In this document: piece by piece, positions 1-17,300 of the stretch
How the letters are laid out: each line of letters begins with the position of its first letter
Position numbering within the stretch: position 1 is the stretch's first letter
Assembly: GCA_905221605.1 (NCBI GenBank)
Contig: CAJNDS010002217.1
Location: forward strand, 445,574-509,573
Reading direction: 5' to 3'
Length of the DNA stretch: 64,000 nucleotides
Source of the DNA: Symbiodinium natans
Taxonomy: Eukaryota > Sar > Dinophyceae > Suessiales > Symbiodiniaceae
Program-made: the position numbers and the translations under genes
The notes under the pieces: generated by a model
Seen by the model: only the letters and a program-made list of their open reading frames with translations
Told to the model about the DNA's origin: nothing
Databases searched by the model: none

Positions 1-921
1 GTGGCAAATGCAGCGCGCTGGAAGAGGGCTCTTCGGAACAGCAGATAAAGACCACGAAAATAGCAAGACCTGACAATTCAGGCAGGACAGCGTTTCCCCA
101 GGCGGCCTGGCAAAAGGCCCACAAGCCACCGCATGTGCAGAGGCGCGTGTGGAGAAAGCTTTCGGCAAAGGATTGCAGTCGACGACGAGCTGGGTGTGGT
201 AGGGCCGCCCGTCATGCTCCCTTGATTCACCGTGTCTGCTTGCCTTGAATTTGCTCGTCTCCGACCCAAATCACGTCATATCATGTTGTTGCACATGTCC
301 TCACGCCTTTCTGTTGGGTTCAACAGGCATCCAGCAGGCCAGGGGTCTCTTGAGAAGTCTGGGGGGCGAATTCGAAGGCTGGGGAAGCTCGGAAAGCCTC
401 GGAAGCCTTGGGAAAGTAACGACAAGGAAACAGGCTGAAAGAGTTAACTCCGAAACTACAAACACCAGATCACATTGTTTTTTGGGAGGGTGGAGCCAGC
501 TTCCATGAGGTGGCAAATCGTCGCACCCTGTTTTTGGAAACCGCGCGAAGCCAAAAACCATGCCAGGAATTAATCAATCCCTGATATCAAGCGGGCAGTT
601 GTTAGATTTGGGTCAACCATTCTCGTCGCCCAGTCTCCTGGTCTGTGTGCCTCATCCCCCCAGAGCATGCCACAGAGTCTCCCACCGATTATCCTGGGAG
701 TGTAGCGGAGGCAACCGCGAAGAATCCCGCGGCGAAGTATCCTTAATAACCTCTCCGCAAAGGGTAGGATGCACATCAGTCCTTGCAAATTTGTATACAG
801 TCAGCTGGATTGTCAAATCAATCGTTCCTACCGGCCTAGCAGCCTCCAAGAACACAAACGCATGATAAGGCATGTGAGGTTTTACGGCCATGAACGATTC
901 CAATGTTTGGCAAATGCAAAG
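1..921. other. No recognisable exon; upstream part of ftsH locus
   Basis: I see no conserved motif here in any frame. The downstream FtsH gene needs an N-terminal transit peptide and membrane segment, so one or more 5' exons probably lie in this stretch or beyond the window edge. I could not place them. The open frames present are short and overlap one another on both strands. Confidence 0.4.
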
Positions 922-5789
<4,868 letters not shown>

Positions 5790-6714
5790 TCCTCTTGCCT
5801 CACCAATTCGACCACTTCGACCAACTGGTTTACGACGCCAGTGCTCTTCTATACTGCCTGCACATGTCTGCGCTGTTCTAGTTCCCATGCCTCCGGCCGG
5901 TGTCCCCAGGTCTGAGCCAATGATCCGGCACATAGCTTGAGTCTGGAACGCGCAGTTTCAATGTACATTGGTTTGCTCGAAGGTAGCCTCTGCAGGAGGA
6001 CCCGCTGAATTTAATCTACGTCGGAACGCCAACTGAGGCAAACGCCCCATAAGTGTTGTGACTAGCACAGCACTCACACACAGGCACACAACATGTCCTC
6101 GGAGCTTCACGCCACACGGCGGCACCCACTGCCGCCGTACCTCAGAGAGTTTGGCCGTCCGGCGTCGCTTTTCCAGATTGCGTTCCTGCAACAGGCATTG
6201 ACGCACAATCGGCCCCATCACAAGCTTGAGGCATTGTATGTGCTGATCTCGAGACCAGGCGTCACGAGCCAGCTTCCGACTTGTGGTCATCAGACCACCG
6301 TCTTCTCGAGATCGTTGTGAGTCCAGTTTTCAGTGAGAGGGTGCCAGGACAGAGCCATTTGGATTTTCGCACTAGGCCTTGGCAGACTGCCTGACTCCTG
6401 GCCCATGCCGGTACTTATGCCCTTGCTCTCTTGTCGCTGGCTATGTTCATGCAACTGAGATTGTGGGATTGTGGATGTTTCAAGCTTGAGTGCAAGAGCT
6501 TAGGCGCCGCATGTGGCATATATTTTGTGCCCTGCGTGGCATAGGAAAGAACCCAGCGTGCATGCATTTGTCCAGCACTTGGAAAACAGATCATGCCACA
6601 CACAGCTGTACTTGCAGCAGTCTGGCGCTCATGAGATCATGTGTGAGAATTGTGAAGATTGACTGGCCGCGACAAAGACGACTGGTTTGGTGTTACCTGG
6701 AGAGGTCGCAGCTG
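5790..6714. other. Intergenic or intronic stretch without recognised exon
   Basis: This lies between the end of the ftsH open frame and the first supported exon of the next gene. A 75-codon frame at 6093-6320 starts with ATG but shows no motif. A short match to the start of large-subunit rRNA lies at 5998-6014. No promoter or terminator signal was recognised. Confidence 0.4.
5998..6014 (+). other. Short match to conserved 5' end of nuclear LSU rRNA
   Basis: The bases GGACCCGCTGAATTTAA match the very conserved start of eukaryotic 28S rRNA (the D1R primer region), but the match stops there: the expected GCATA is replaced by TCTAC. It may be a tiny rDNA fragment or chance; no ITS2-like sequence precedes it. 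Confidence 0.2.
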
Positions 6715-9700
6715 AAGATCTGGAGTCCGCAAGGCTTCAAGCAGCCTTGTGGCGGCACCTGGATCCGAACAAGGCCCGCATGATCCCGCATGTCGAGGGT
6801 GTACTCACTCCTGCCCGGCATGCATGATGCTCGATCACACAGGTGGGGCACACGGATCTGAAAACTGTAACCCTCTTCTTCCACGTGCTTATGGGCGCTG
6901 CAGGACACTTACAGAACGGACTGAGGAATAGCGCGTGGTGTCTGCCTGCTCACTTCAGTTCTAACCCCGGCTTTGAAGTATAAATCTTGTGAATCTCGTG
7001 TAGGTTTAGAAAGGCTCTAATGTCAAAGATCCTATGAGAACCTCTCACGCGTGGGGCTGGGGCCGAGGATTTCACACCTTCCGCTGTTTTGGAAGCCAAG
7101 GTCGATGATGCAGCTCAGAATGCGGGCAGTGCCATGGAGGAACACGGAGAGATAGAGACTATGGGAGAATGTCCATTTGACGCCATGAGATGTGGGGAGT
7201 ATCGGTGCTACATGGTGCTACCTGCACTTGTGGCGCTCCGTTTGACTGGCGAGTCCGCGCAGGAGCCGGGAGCTTCACCCAGCAAGTCGACACCCAGTGA
7301 AGGCAAGACCGATGCAACAAAAGTGGCATCATGAAGAAAGGAACATCACAGGAGGATGCGGCAAAGTGAGTTCAAGTGGGTAGTTCTTACATGTGTTGAA
7401 ATCCGCTGAGCAGCAAAAGACACCCTGTGAAGGTGGAAGCATTGCCTTGCAATCGATCAATGAAGAGAGCTATGCGGAGGCCAACGGCAAAAACGACCAA
7501 ATGTCGACGAAGATCAACAAAAGACATCAACAACAACCATCTCTCTGTCAAGTCCGTTCGCAATTTTTGTCTCGATGCTGTTGCGGCTCGTCGGCTGCGC
7601 TGCAATGTATGCAGTTCTGCGGCCACGTGCCACCCATCCACCGCCGTGCCAGGGGGACTCTGTCTTGGCAGCGCTGAACAAGAATGCTGGCACGCAGGAA
7701 GATGAAGGAGTGGAGTTGCGCAGAGTTGCATGGGGAGTTTTCATGGGGAGTTGCGTGGGCATGGTGCGCCGGTTTCGCTTGTTGTGGCCTTTACTCAGAC
7801 CGGCGGCTGGTGGAGTTGCTGCTGCGATTCGATCCGATCAGGCTCAGAACCGAGTGCACACCTCAGCATTATTGAGCATTCAACTCCTCGAAGTGAGAAA
7901 AACACGGTAAACTCCATCCGCTAGAGACAGAGCGACACGACGTGCAACGAGGTGAACGAAGGCGCGCGAAGGTAGTTCCCTGAATCCAGAAGAGGACAAA
8001 GGCAAAAAAGGCACAAGGTACCACAAAGGTCCCTGACAAAGCTCAGAACTTAGAATGAGTCGGCTCAAGGTCCAAGGCACAAAACAGTCAGAGTTTCGTG
8101 TGGTATCCCGCAGTGTTGGAGTGCCCATCCCCAGACAATCCTGCAGAGTATGCCCTCGGATTGGCTGGGTGATGCCCACATTTGTGGACTGTGAAAAGCT
8201 GTCGTCCCGCAATGCACGTCTTGTGTTTTCCTTCCGTCGGTGGGGACTAGGACCGGACCTGCTTTTTTGAGATGTTGAAGTCAGCTCTCCTGGGCCTGTG
8301 CCGCTGAAAGCAGTTCCCAATCCTGATCCGACAGTATCTCGTTTCCGTGGAGTGCCCCCAGAGTATCCTGCGCATACTCTGGGGGCACTCTACGGACACC
8401 GGATACTGTCGAGGGGATCAGGATTGGGAGCGTCATCTTTTCACGGACAGCTTCTTTTGCCCTTTGTCATTGTCTTCTTTGGGCCTTCTCCTTCGGATTG
8501 GTCGTTCTCTTGCTGGATCTTGCAGCTTGGAGACGAGTTCAGTTCAGTCTTGAAGCCAAGGTTCCAGCCACTCTTGCTGCACCGGATGCACTACCAGAGC
8601 ATGGCAGAGGACAGGGCTGCCCTTTGGGTCGGATTGGTGCATTGCTCTCTTTTTTTTTGCTTCAGGAGAAGTCACCCCGGAGGGAGAAGGACGGGATCAA
8701 CGCGGGATGCCTCAGCTGCTTGAATCGGTCCTGTGTGTCTCGTATATCTTCCAATCTGCCCATGGCCAGCAGTAGGTTGCTCATGGCCTACAGTGTCTAC
8801 AGGTTGTCTTTCAGTCTCAATGTAAAAGCCCCCTCGACAGTTGGTCGCATTGCTTCACAACATGCAGTGCATTGTGGTCCACAGTCTAAGCGGGCTTTTC
8901 CATATCAAGTTGGGCAAGGTGGTGAATCCGGTCATTGATGCACAGTCGCGCTCCATGGCGGAGAAGTTGCTGGAGAAGCAGAGAAGCATGCCGGCTCAGA
9001 CAGAAACAAAAGAGTTTCTGGTTGGAGGTGTGGAGAAAGTTACAAAGAGCAAAGTGCACTGGAGTACTGGTCGTCTTTTCCTACTTGAAACTACTCGGCC
9101 GCAGAGTGTGCTCAGGTGAGTCGGGCAAAGCCACGCACGCAGAGCTTCTTCTGTGGCGCCACAAGCAGGTTCAGGCTGTTGGGTGCCGCGTGCTGTGCGC
9201 GATTGCGAGCACTCTCGAAACACATTCGACTGCTAGGCCCGAAAAGAGTCTTTGCGGGAGCAGATCAGCAAAGAGGAGGCCAGTCTCCGCAGAACCCCAC
9301 GGACCAGCAGCACACAGTGGCACTGCCAATCCTTTCACAGGAGAAGGGCTGCACCTTCCGTCCGAAGTGCAATCCACCAAAGCCAAGAACTCAGATCCTT
9401 CACTGGCGCCTCTTCACATGACGCGTGGCCAGAATGTTTGAGGCCAAAGGAGGGCCACGTCGAGATCTTGACACCGGCAGGCAGCACCCGAGCAGAGGCC
9501 CGCCAGTCAACAGCTCCAGACTCTTCAGAATGTGAAATTTTGTCGTCCTGGCATTGTCCATTCGTGGAGAGTTCAAAAAAAGTGCATATCGATCGCACGA
9601 TCGCAAAGAAGAAAAGGGTGCACTTCGCTCATTTCTGTGCAGGCTTCGGATATATTGTTTGAACATTTTCACTATCTTCCGGCTCTTGCAAGGAGACAGG

Positions 9701-12607
9701 TCCGATTCCTCCAGGAAAGACACCTGCCAGCCTATGTCAGCCGGAGAGCTCGTGCAAAACCCCTCGCAACAGCTAACGCAAAGGGCAGAAGCATCTGGTG
9801 CGGGCACAGCGAAAGGAAACATTTTTTCCGAAAGCCCGCGCGTGTCATTCTATGTCATGTGGATACAGATTTTATGTAGGCTTTTAAGGGCCCTGGCAGC
9901 ATGCGGGAACTGTTCTTCACTGTTCTCAGTCTTGCTTCACAAAGAGTTCTGGAGGCCGAATAGAATAGTTGCGCTTGGAGCGAAAGATTCAGGATTATCC
10001 CGTACCCTGAAAGCAGTGGCTCTGGACAGGCTCCTGACATATCACTTTGTGGAGAATATTTCGGTACATTTCCCCCCCAGATCTGCAGGCAACGTCGCTC
10101 TTGGCACATGCGACGATGACACCCCATGCTTCCACTGGGAACTCGCACCGAGTCCACGCAACTACTCCACAAACCAGTCGAAAAGGCCCATGGACCGAGC
10201 CGTTTGTGTACGACAAAACCCTGCTCCACACATGGCACGTGGAGAATGACGAAGGCGAGAACATTCTGCAAACTCCGATGGCTCCCAAGCCATGAAGGAG
10301 CCAGGGAGCCATGGTCACAGAGCCAAAGTTCCGGGCCGCGGCCCATGGCCTCAGCACCCCGCAACAACCACAAACCCACGAGTCCAAGTACCTGCAAGCA
10401 CGCCTACCCGTACGGATGCGCGCCGGACTCCAACTACATGGCTTCACAGGAGAAGCAAGAGATGGCGCAGAAAGAGCACGCGACAGAACTGCCCAGAATC
10501 TGGGTGGCAGACGCATTGATTCGAAACACGGAATGCCACCCGCCGCCCCGAGGACGAGGCACGATCCTGTCTGCAAACACGAACATCACGATAGTCTTTT
10601 GATGGACAGGTCGAACGTATACTAAACCCTCGGGACCGAGGAACCCTGGGCGTATGGGGATGGAATGATACAACAGGATACAACAGGCAGAGTATGTCCA
10701 TGCGGTTATGTGCAGCGATTCGTGCTTACTGTCCTTATTGGTCACCCGGATTTGCGGAGAAGCGGTGCTTAGCTTTGCAGGTTCTTTATGCTCGAGGTCT
10801 TGCCGACAAAGAGCGGCGGAAGGCCAAGGCAGGGTTCCGCCAAATTTCTTCCGCTTCTGCAAGCACATGCAAAGCACATGCAAAGTGCAAGCACGAGGTT
10901 CTGGAGAGCGAAAAGGCCAGAACCACAGCGGAGGCCAAGCCCCAAGTGGGAGTGGGGTATTGACGTTCAGTTCGACTTTGGGTTGCGAACTGAGGCGCGT
11001 GGATGCACATTCCGACCGAACCTCTCCAAGAGCGTCAAGAGGCAGTTGTCTCACCACATTCTGCCGATCGAAACCCTTACGGTGAGAGAGAAATACGAGG
11101 GCATAAGCCTAAGCGGCGAGAGTAGGAGGCAGAGACAGGGAGGACGCAATACCAGTCCTGCAAGAAAGGGGAGGGCAGGGCGAAGGTGCAATGATTCAGT
11201 TTATCAACATTGAACGAGTAGGTCAGTACCACATGCATGCTTGCATGTAGGATTTCCCTACTTGTCGTGGGGAAACTCTGTTTGGGTTGGATGCTCACCT
11301 GAGTCTTCTGAGAGTGACATTGACACTTAACTCTCATCTGCTTGACGCCTGACGCAGTTACCACAAGACGCCGAAGTCGACGCAGGCACCATCATGTTTC
11401 CACACAAATTGCTCTCCACCAGCTGTTCTTTTCAAAAGGTGCCTCGGGGCTTCTACGAAACGCGCCAAAGAATACGCGCGGCCTATGAGATCCGAGAAAA
11501 GGTTCTGCAGCAACAGGAGGCTCTGTACTGTTCTGTGAGAGTGAGGTTCGACACAAATACCTTTGCTTTGCCAGTTGGTTAGGACAGAATGGCCAAGATC
11601 GAACAGACTGTTCCGTACCAGGCAGCATGTGCAGGAGCACTTGTTACGGGCGCTGTTGAAGTATACCTGCCTCAAGAAGGTGTCGGGCACGTCCCCAGCT
11701 CCCTTGGCTACCACCTGAGATGGTTGAAGAGTTGCGTTGATCATCAAAAACCTTGGCCCCTCTTTCTGAGGTCAGCAAAAGTCCGCCACAGTCCACAGGC
11801 CGCCTGTGCGGTCGTAAGAGTTGGCGAAATCAAAGCCTACAGCAGCCATGCCAGCGCCATGCCAGCGCCACGCCATGCCTCTGGTCCAGGCTCCCCTGGC
11901 CTATCTCCTGTGCCCGAGGTTCCGGTCCCAGACTTCTGCCTAGTTCTACAGCTTTGGGATGGGAGTGATGGTGAGTGTCACAGTCTCAGAGCAGTGCTCT
12001 CAGAGCAGTGCTCTCAGAGCAGTGCTCTCAGAGCAGTGCTCTCAGAGCAGTGCTTGCTGCAGTCCCCACCGAAGCTTGCGCCCTCCCAGCCGGCAAGGCC
12101 TGAGCTCGCATCAAAGTTGAGCTGACAGCATCCACAGTCCACGGCACCCACGGAGCATTCCCTTGCCTGAAGGGATCACCAGCGGCCTCGATCCGCAGGT
12201 AGGACTGGTGCTGCTGCAGGCGGAGATCAAATGTGATCAAATCCTATCAGCTAGAAATCAGCTTCTGTAGTAATTAGTCGTGCCGAAGCGTCGTTGCGAG
12301 CTGAGACGAGTTTGGTATTGCACATGTCGGGAGGTCGGACGAGCTTCACACCGCCACCACGCAGTGGCAACCGTCCAGATATTTCGGAGGCTGAACAGCG
12401 GTGCTCATGTGCGTGGCGATAAACTTCAACAACATCGCGAAACCCGATCTGTTGATTCTTTTGTTGCAGGAGGGCATGTGCGCTGGAGCTGAAGGCCTGC
12501 ATGTTGCAGTAGTCCACTCTCCGGTTGTCTGACTTGCTTGACCTCATGGAACAGGAGTCAGACACGATTCTGAGCCAGCTTCTGGAGATGCAGGACGCTG
12601 CACTGTA
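6715..12607 (+). CDS. Multi-exon protein with repeated TFRP-type motifs, function unknown
   Basis: Not recognised. I infer one gene from several open, charged exons with AG|G acceptors. The best supported are 6715-6773 (VAAEDLESARLQ...LDPNK), about 8919-9026 (VVNPVIDAQSRSMAEKL), about 9341-9381 (EKGCTFRPKCNPPK), one from 10450 (EKQEMAQKEHATELP), 10781-10828 (VLYARGLADKERRKAK), about 10991-11040 (ARGCTFRPNLSKSVKR), 11439-11501 (VPRGFYETRQRIRAAYEIREK) and a possible last exon 12513-12607 ending MEQESDTILSQLLEMQDAAL then TAG. Two exons share GCTFRP, and the NPVID..SR.MAEKL exon resembles the 'F.P.IN..S..MA' repeats I have seen in protist cytoskeletal or ciliary proteins; that link is a guess. 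Helical, charged linkers lie between them. It may be more than one gene; start and many exons are missing. Confidence 0.45.
8315..8429. repeat. 115-bp imperfect inverted repeat (hairpin) of the GGAGTGCCC repeat family
   Basis: The left arm 8315-8366 and right arm 8374-8429 are reverse complements with few mismatches and a 4-base insertion near the outer end; the loop is 7 bases. Outer arm TCCCAATCCTGATCC, inner arm GGAGTGCCCCCAGAGTAT. Another copy of the core (GGAGTGCCCATCCCCAGACAATCC) lies about 200 bases upstream near 8118. It sits in an intron or spacer of the TFRP-motif gene. Confidence 0.9.
11985..12053. repeat. 14-bp tandem repeat, about five copies
   Basis: The unit CTCAGAGCAGTGCT is repeated perfectly about five times. 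It lies in presumed intron sequence between the exon 11439-11501 and the presumed last exon of the TFRP-motif gene. Confidence 0.9.
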
Positions 12608-14332
12608 GTCACTACGCCGTCTCCCTTTGGCAGTTGAGCCTAAGCTGGTGCGCAGACCTTGTCCTCAGGCAATGCTGAAGGCAATGCCAGTCCAGACAAG
12701 ACGGCCCAGGAGCTTGGACACAAAGCCGTGACATGCCATGACTTAAGCATCCGCCTTGACACCTGATGTGCTTCTAAGTTGTAGGAGGATGTCAAGCCAG
12801 ACACACCGCCTATGCTCTATGTGCCTCGACTGCGTGCGCAAGTTCCAACTAGCTTAGCCGGTCCCAGCCGCGCTTGGCTCCCGGAATTAGACTGATCGCT
12901 GAGTCAGGTGGATGTGAACATCGCCCAGGGACAGCCGGCGGAGCGAATAGTTTTGTATCAGGCGGTCACAATGCATGTTGCAAGTCTGCAATTAAAGGTT
13001 TCGTGACACTGTCGTGTGACAGGGCCAGAATGTCAGCGAAGTGGCCGCCGAATTTGCGGCTAAGCACGTTCTGACTCCAGTTCCTCGTCGCGAAGAGTCG
13101 AACACGGTGTACTAAAGCAATTAATGACATTGTTTAACGCCAATAGTTATCCCAAATTTGCATCCGGTTCATGCTGCCTGCCTTGGAAGGCCCTGGCACA
13201 GAAGCTGCATACACTTCTTCGAGAGGCATGCGTCTGTGCTGTGCTTGTTCATGACCATATCGGCTGTTGTGGAATGTCAATGTGTCTTGACCGGCCAGAT
13301 GCTGTCTGAGTCAACTTGAGCTCCCATGCTCGGCAGGTCGTTCTCAAGCAGGAGCTGCAGAATCAAGCGAGGTAGCTGTCGAAGTCAGCCGGTCCTGATG
13401 CTGCGGGCTTCGACTCACTGGTGATTGTTGTCCAAGATGTTCACTGTGAATTGCTGGTGAATCCAAGCTCCAATCGGTCCTTTGCACAATGCTCGTGACC
13501 GCGACAAAACAGTTGACTTTGACTCGATAACTGCTGAGAGACCTTGGTTGGGCTAGTGATGGCTTAGTGTTGCGTTTTGATGGGGCACGGGCTTGTGCTT
13601 GTCATGCGTGGAATAGGCAGTTGCAGCGGAACTGCCGAACGGCACTCTTTCAGGGCATCAAGCCCTTTGCCAATGTAATTTTCGCCAGTGTTTAAACACT
13701 GATATTCGACATTGATCAGAAGTGCCCTGCCGCACTGAACGATTGAACAGTTGAGTCATGAGCCAGTTGAACTATACTGGCGGCATGGTCTCTGATCATG
13801 GGAATGGCAGATGTAGCAGAAGCGAATGATGCAGCTTAGGCTCAGACCTGCAGTCATCACCGCATGCATCGTATCCTCGTGGGCATGCGTGGCCTTCTAT
13901 TTAGAACGGTGCGTGAACGTTGTTCTTGAGAAAGATGCCACGTTGCCTATGGGATTGTATGCTCCTAGCTTTATTGTTCGAACGGCGAGAACCAGACGGG
14001 CAACAAGGCGACAAATCCAGCGGAGGGCCTCGACGCATGCCGCGCAGGCTGTTGTGTCAGAGAGTGCAGTGTTTCTTGTGCCGCATACCTTGAAATCAAC
14101 ACTCGTCTAACACTCCTGAGGCTCGTTGTAGCATGGACATCTCCGCAACAGGCAGTCCACCAAAATCCGGTAAACTACTAAAGGAGATTGCGATGGCTTC
14201 ACGAAAACGAAGTCTGATTTTCTGACCTGCATTCTAACCTCCAACCAACTCCAACCCTCCCCAACCTGAAGTCAGGGCCCTGAACAATCCCTACGCTTGA
14301 AGCTGGGCCGCTGCGGACATCTGTAGCTTAAG
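12608..14332. other. Spacer without recognised gene
   Basis: About 1.7 kb with only short open frames on the + strand (for example 13826-14110) and no motif I can name. It probably holds the 3' flank of the TFRP-motif gene and the 5' flank or first exon of the metallo-beta-lactamase gene. Confidence 0.4.
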
Positions 14333-17300
14333 TTGGTCGATCTCTTTGGTGCATTTTGGTGCTGCGGCTATGGCTTGCCAAGTCCTGGAGTGCGGTGGAG
14401 TCGTGACGCCCGGGCTCTCAGGCCTTGCTGCAGCCGCAGTCTCAGCACGGACTCAGAGTTGAGGTATCAGATCCTCTGTGGCAGAGAGATCGCGAAGAAG
14501 GATCGCTTTGCGACGCAGATGGCCAACTACTGCTACTTGGTCCGGCCTCCGACATTTCAATTGAATTCAAGTGTTCCTGAACCGAGCCAAGAAATGCCAG
14601 AAATCACGAAGGTGGTGAACACATTGGACCGTTCAGCAATCGCTGTCGATGCGGCCTGGGACGTTCAAGGCCCGTCGGTTTAAGAAATTCCAGGCTACTC
14701 AGGCTTTGGCTACCTTGACCAACCTTGATGAACAAGTGTGCATGTGTTGATATTTGTTGCCAGGATGAGTGAATTGTCGTTCGACTTTGTTGTTGCATTT
14801 TGCTGTTGTGGGCGTAGGGAGCCCACATGAGATGCTGCGGGTGTTCCGGGTGGGCCTTCAGAAGTGACCGTTAGAATTGCCTGTCCAGAATTTCGGAATG
14901 TTTCCCAGATCACGGCAGTTGATCGGAAAGGCGGCCATATTCGCACGAGACCCGGAAAACTTCTCCGACTGGTCCAAGAGAGTCCCGGCGAACTCCCCCA
15001 AAAGTCACTGTCCATGTCTGCAACTTCAAGATGTATTTATTTGAGGCATGGGAGTTGAAGGCATGTGCTCACAGCTTCCCTCAAAAGAATACTATTGGCT
15101 CCAGTCCCTGTATACCCTGTGAACCGTTGCGTGTTTGTGCCCAAGGTGCGAGCTTCTGCCAAAACAAGAGACTAAACCCGATCCTGTTTGACCTGCGTGC
15201 TCTGCGGGCCCAACGCCTGGTGAGCTCCCACCAGGACAAGTTACCCCAACCCTCTTTGTCATTGCTCGGCGACATTGCGGGATCCTCTGGGGTGGGGGCG
15301 GCTGGGCCGCGTCCAAAGTCCCGGGTGAGGAGAACAGCTGATTGAATTTCTAGCAAGCCCACCGAGGGTGGGGGAGAAAAGGCAGGAACTCCATTGTGAG
15401 AGAGCTGATCGCTTTTTGCTGCATTCAGGACTGTACACGTTGGCTGCTGAGCTTGGGGTACACCGTCAGGTCTTACAACAGCTGAGAAACAAGAATCGGC
15501 AAGCATGCCCACCGGACTACTGCTGCTGCTGCCAGGTGACCATCCGAGGGTGTGCTCGGCACTCAGCAAACGATAGAGTGCAAATGCTTGAGCCCACTTC
15601 GTCTACAAGGACTTGACAGGAATTGGAACCGCGCGACCTCATCGTGCAAATCTTCCCTTCCTTTGAAGCCTAACGACTTGAATGATGTAGATTAAGTTCG
15701 CCCAAGAGCCTCAGGGCCTAAGAGCTAAGCTTACAGGAATATGTGTATCTGTATCTGGAATGTGCATTTTATGATGGATGACATGAGCAGTCTCCCCCCC
15801 CCCTCCCCTTCTTCACCCCACCACCGACTCTCTGTGGACAGCACCAAAGGTCTACACCCACTATCATTTTGACCACTGCGGTGGCGACGTCCATCCTATG
15901 TCTGAAGCTTACCAGGCCTGCACATATGTGCCCGAACGGCAGTCCAGCGCAAGCCTAGGTTCACAGGTGGACAGAAGGCCTGCCTGGCTGTTCACGCGGT
16001 TCTGCCAAAGGGCATCACTACTAATGATGGGCGCTTGAGCACTCCACACTTGCGGGACACTGAGCATGTCCCTGCAACAGATGTTCCTCTCCGGGGCCAA
16101 AGAAGTCGAAGACGCCGGCGGTACCATCTGGGCAGGGCAGGCTCGGGTCTCAGACTGACCATGACCGAACCAGTGAACGCACACTAAACATCCCGAAGGT
16201 CTGCCCAGCAGACCCTTTGCTCTGACCTGTGTTTGCAGTGCCTTGCAGGGTGACGCGGATCAGATCCAGAAGCAATGCAGCTTAAAGGAGGCCCGTGCTC
16301 ACAAAATCTCATTCCTCCTGTGCATGGAATGTTCTGTTGAGGTCATCTCCATGCGGGATGGTGATGTCGAGTCCCTACCGTTCTTTACTTGTGCTGCTCG
16401 TGCAACGCTGACACCAGCTGGACTGTACACAAGGTCACATTATGTTATATCATATTGTATCATTGATATTTCTTACATCATGTTGTATTGCATCTCCTTA
16501 TCTTGTCTGATCTCGCCCTCTTATACCATCTTATACAATATAATAGGTTACAGTGTTGTGCTATGTTACAGCATAGTGTGTTTTATTTTTTATTTTATTT
16601 TTTCCGTTCGTCGCGTTGCGTTGGGTTGGGTTGGATTAGGTTGGGTTGGATTGGGCATCGGACTGTCTGAGAGTAAATTAGTCTGGGCGTGTGTGCACTC
16701 CGGGACAAGCGGTACGTCGAACACTTTCACTACGAATTTGATGTGTTTGCATATGCTTGAGCAGAAGGGGCTCGAAGTACAGCAGAAGTGCTCGGATTTT
16801 TCGTTCAGCTCCATTCGCCGAGTCATGGTGTCTTAGAAGCCTGCAGAGAGTCCAGCCCAAGTATTCCTGGAGTGCCCAACCTCGCAAGTACTTGTCCGAA
16901 AACGGCACATGAGGTAGCTGCAGGGTGAGGAGCATGGGAGTAAATAATATTACATAGTCTTACATGATGTTGATGTTACATGATAAATCGTGCGTCTATG
17001 GTTATATGATGTGAGACGATGTTCCATGATGTGATATTGCTGTGCGATGCTGTATATATATATATATGGCTTTCTATATAAAATAGGATTAAAAATCGTA
17101 TGATACTACATCATATGATGTCATATTCATATCTCACTACATCATTGCATGGTCACACTTCACGCTGTCCTGCTTTGCCGTCAGCTGCTGCCACGACCAC
17201 GGCCACGGCCACCACTGCCGTGGGCTGCTGCCAGCAGCAAAACTAGCCAGACTCATCGCCCACTATCATGTCGATGCAACATGTCGTGTTCTGCTGCCAT

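Noticed and set aside
8030-8070. Second spliced-leader relict (CGGCTCAAG near 8061)
   Set aside because: Only the last eight or nine bases match; too short to support.
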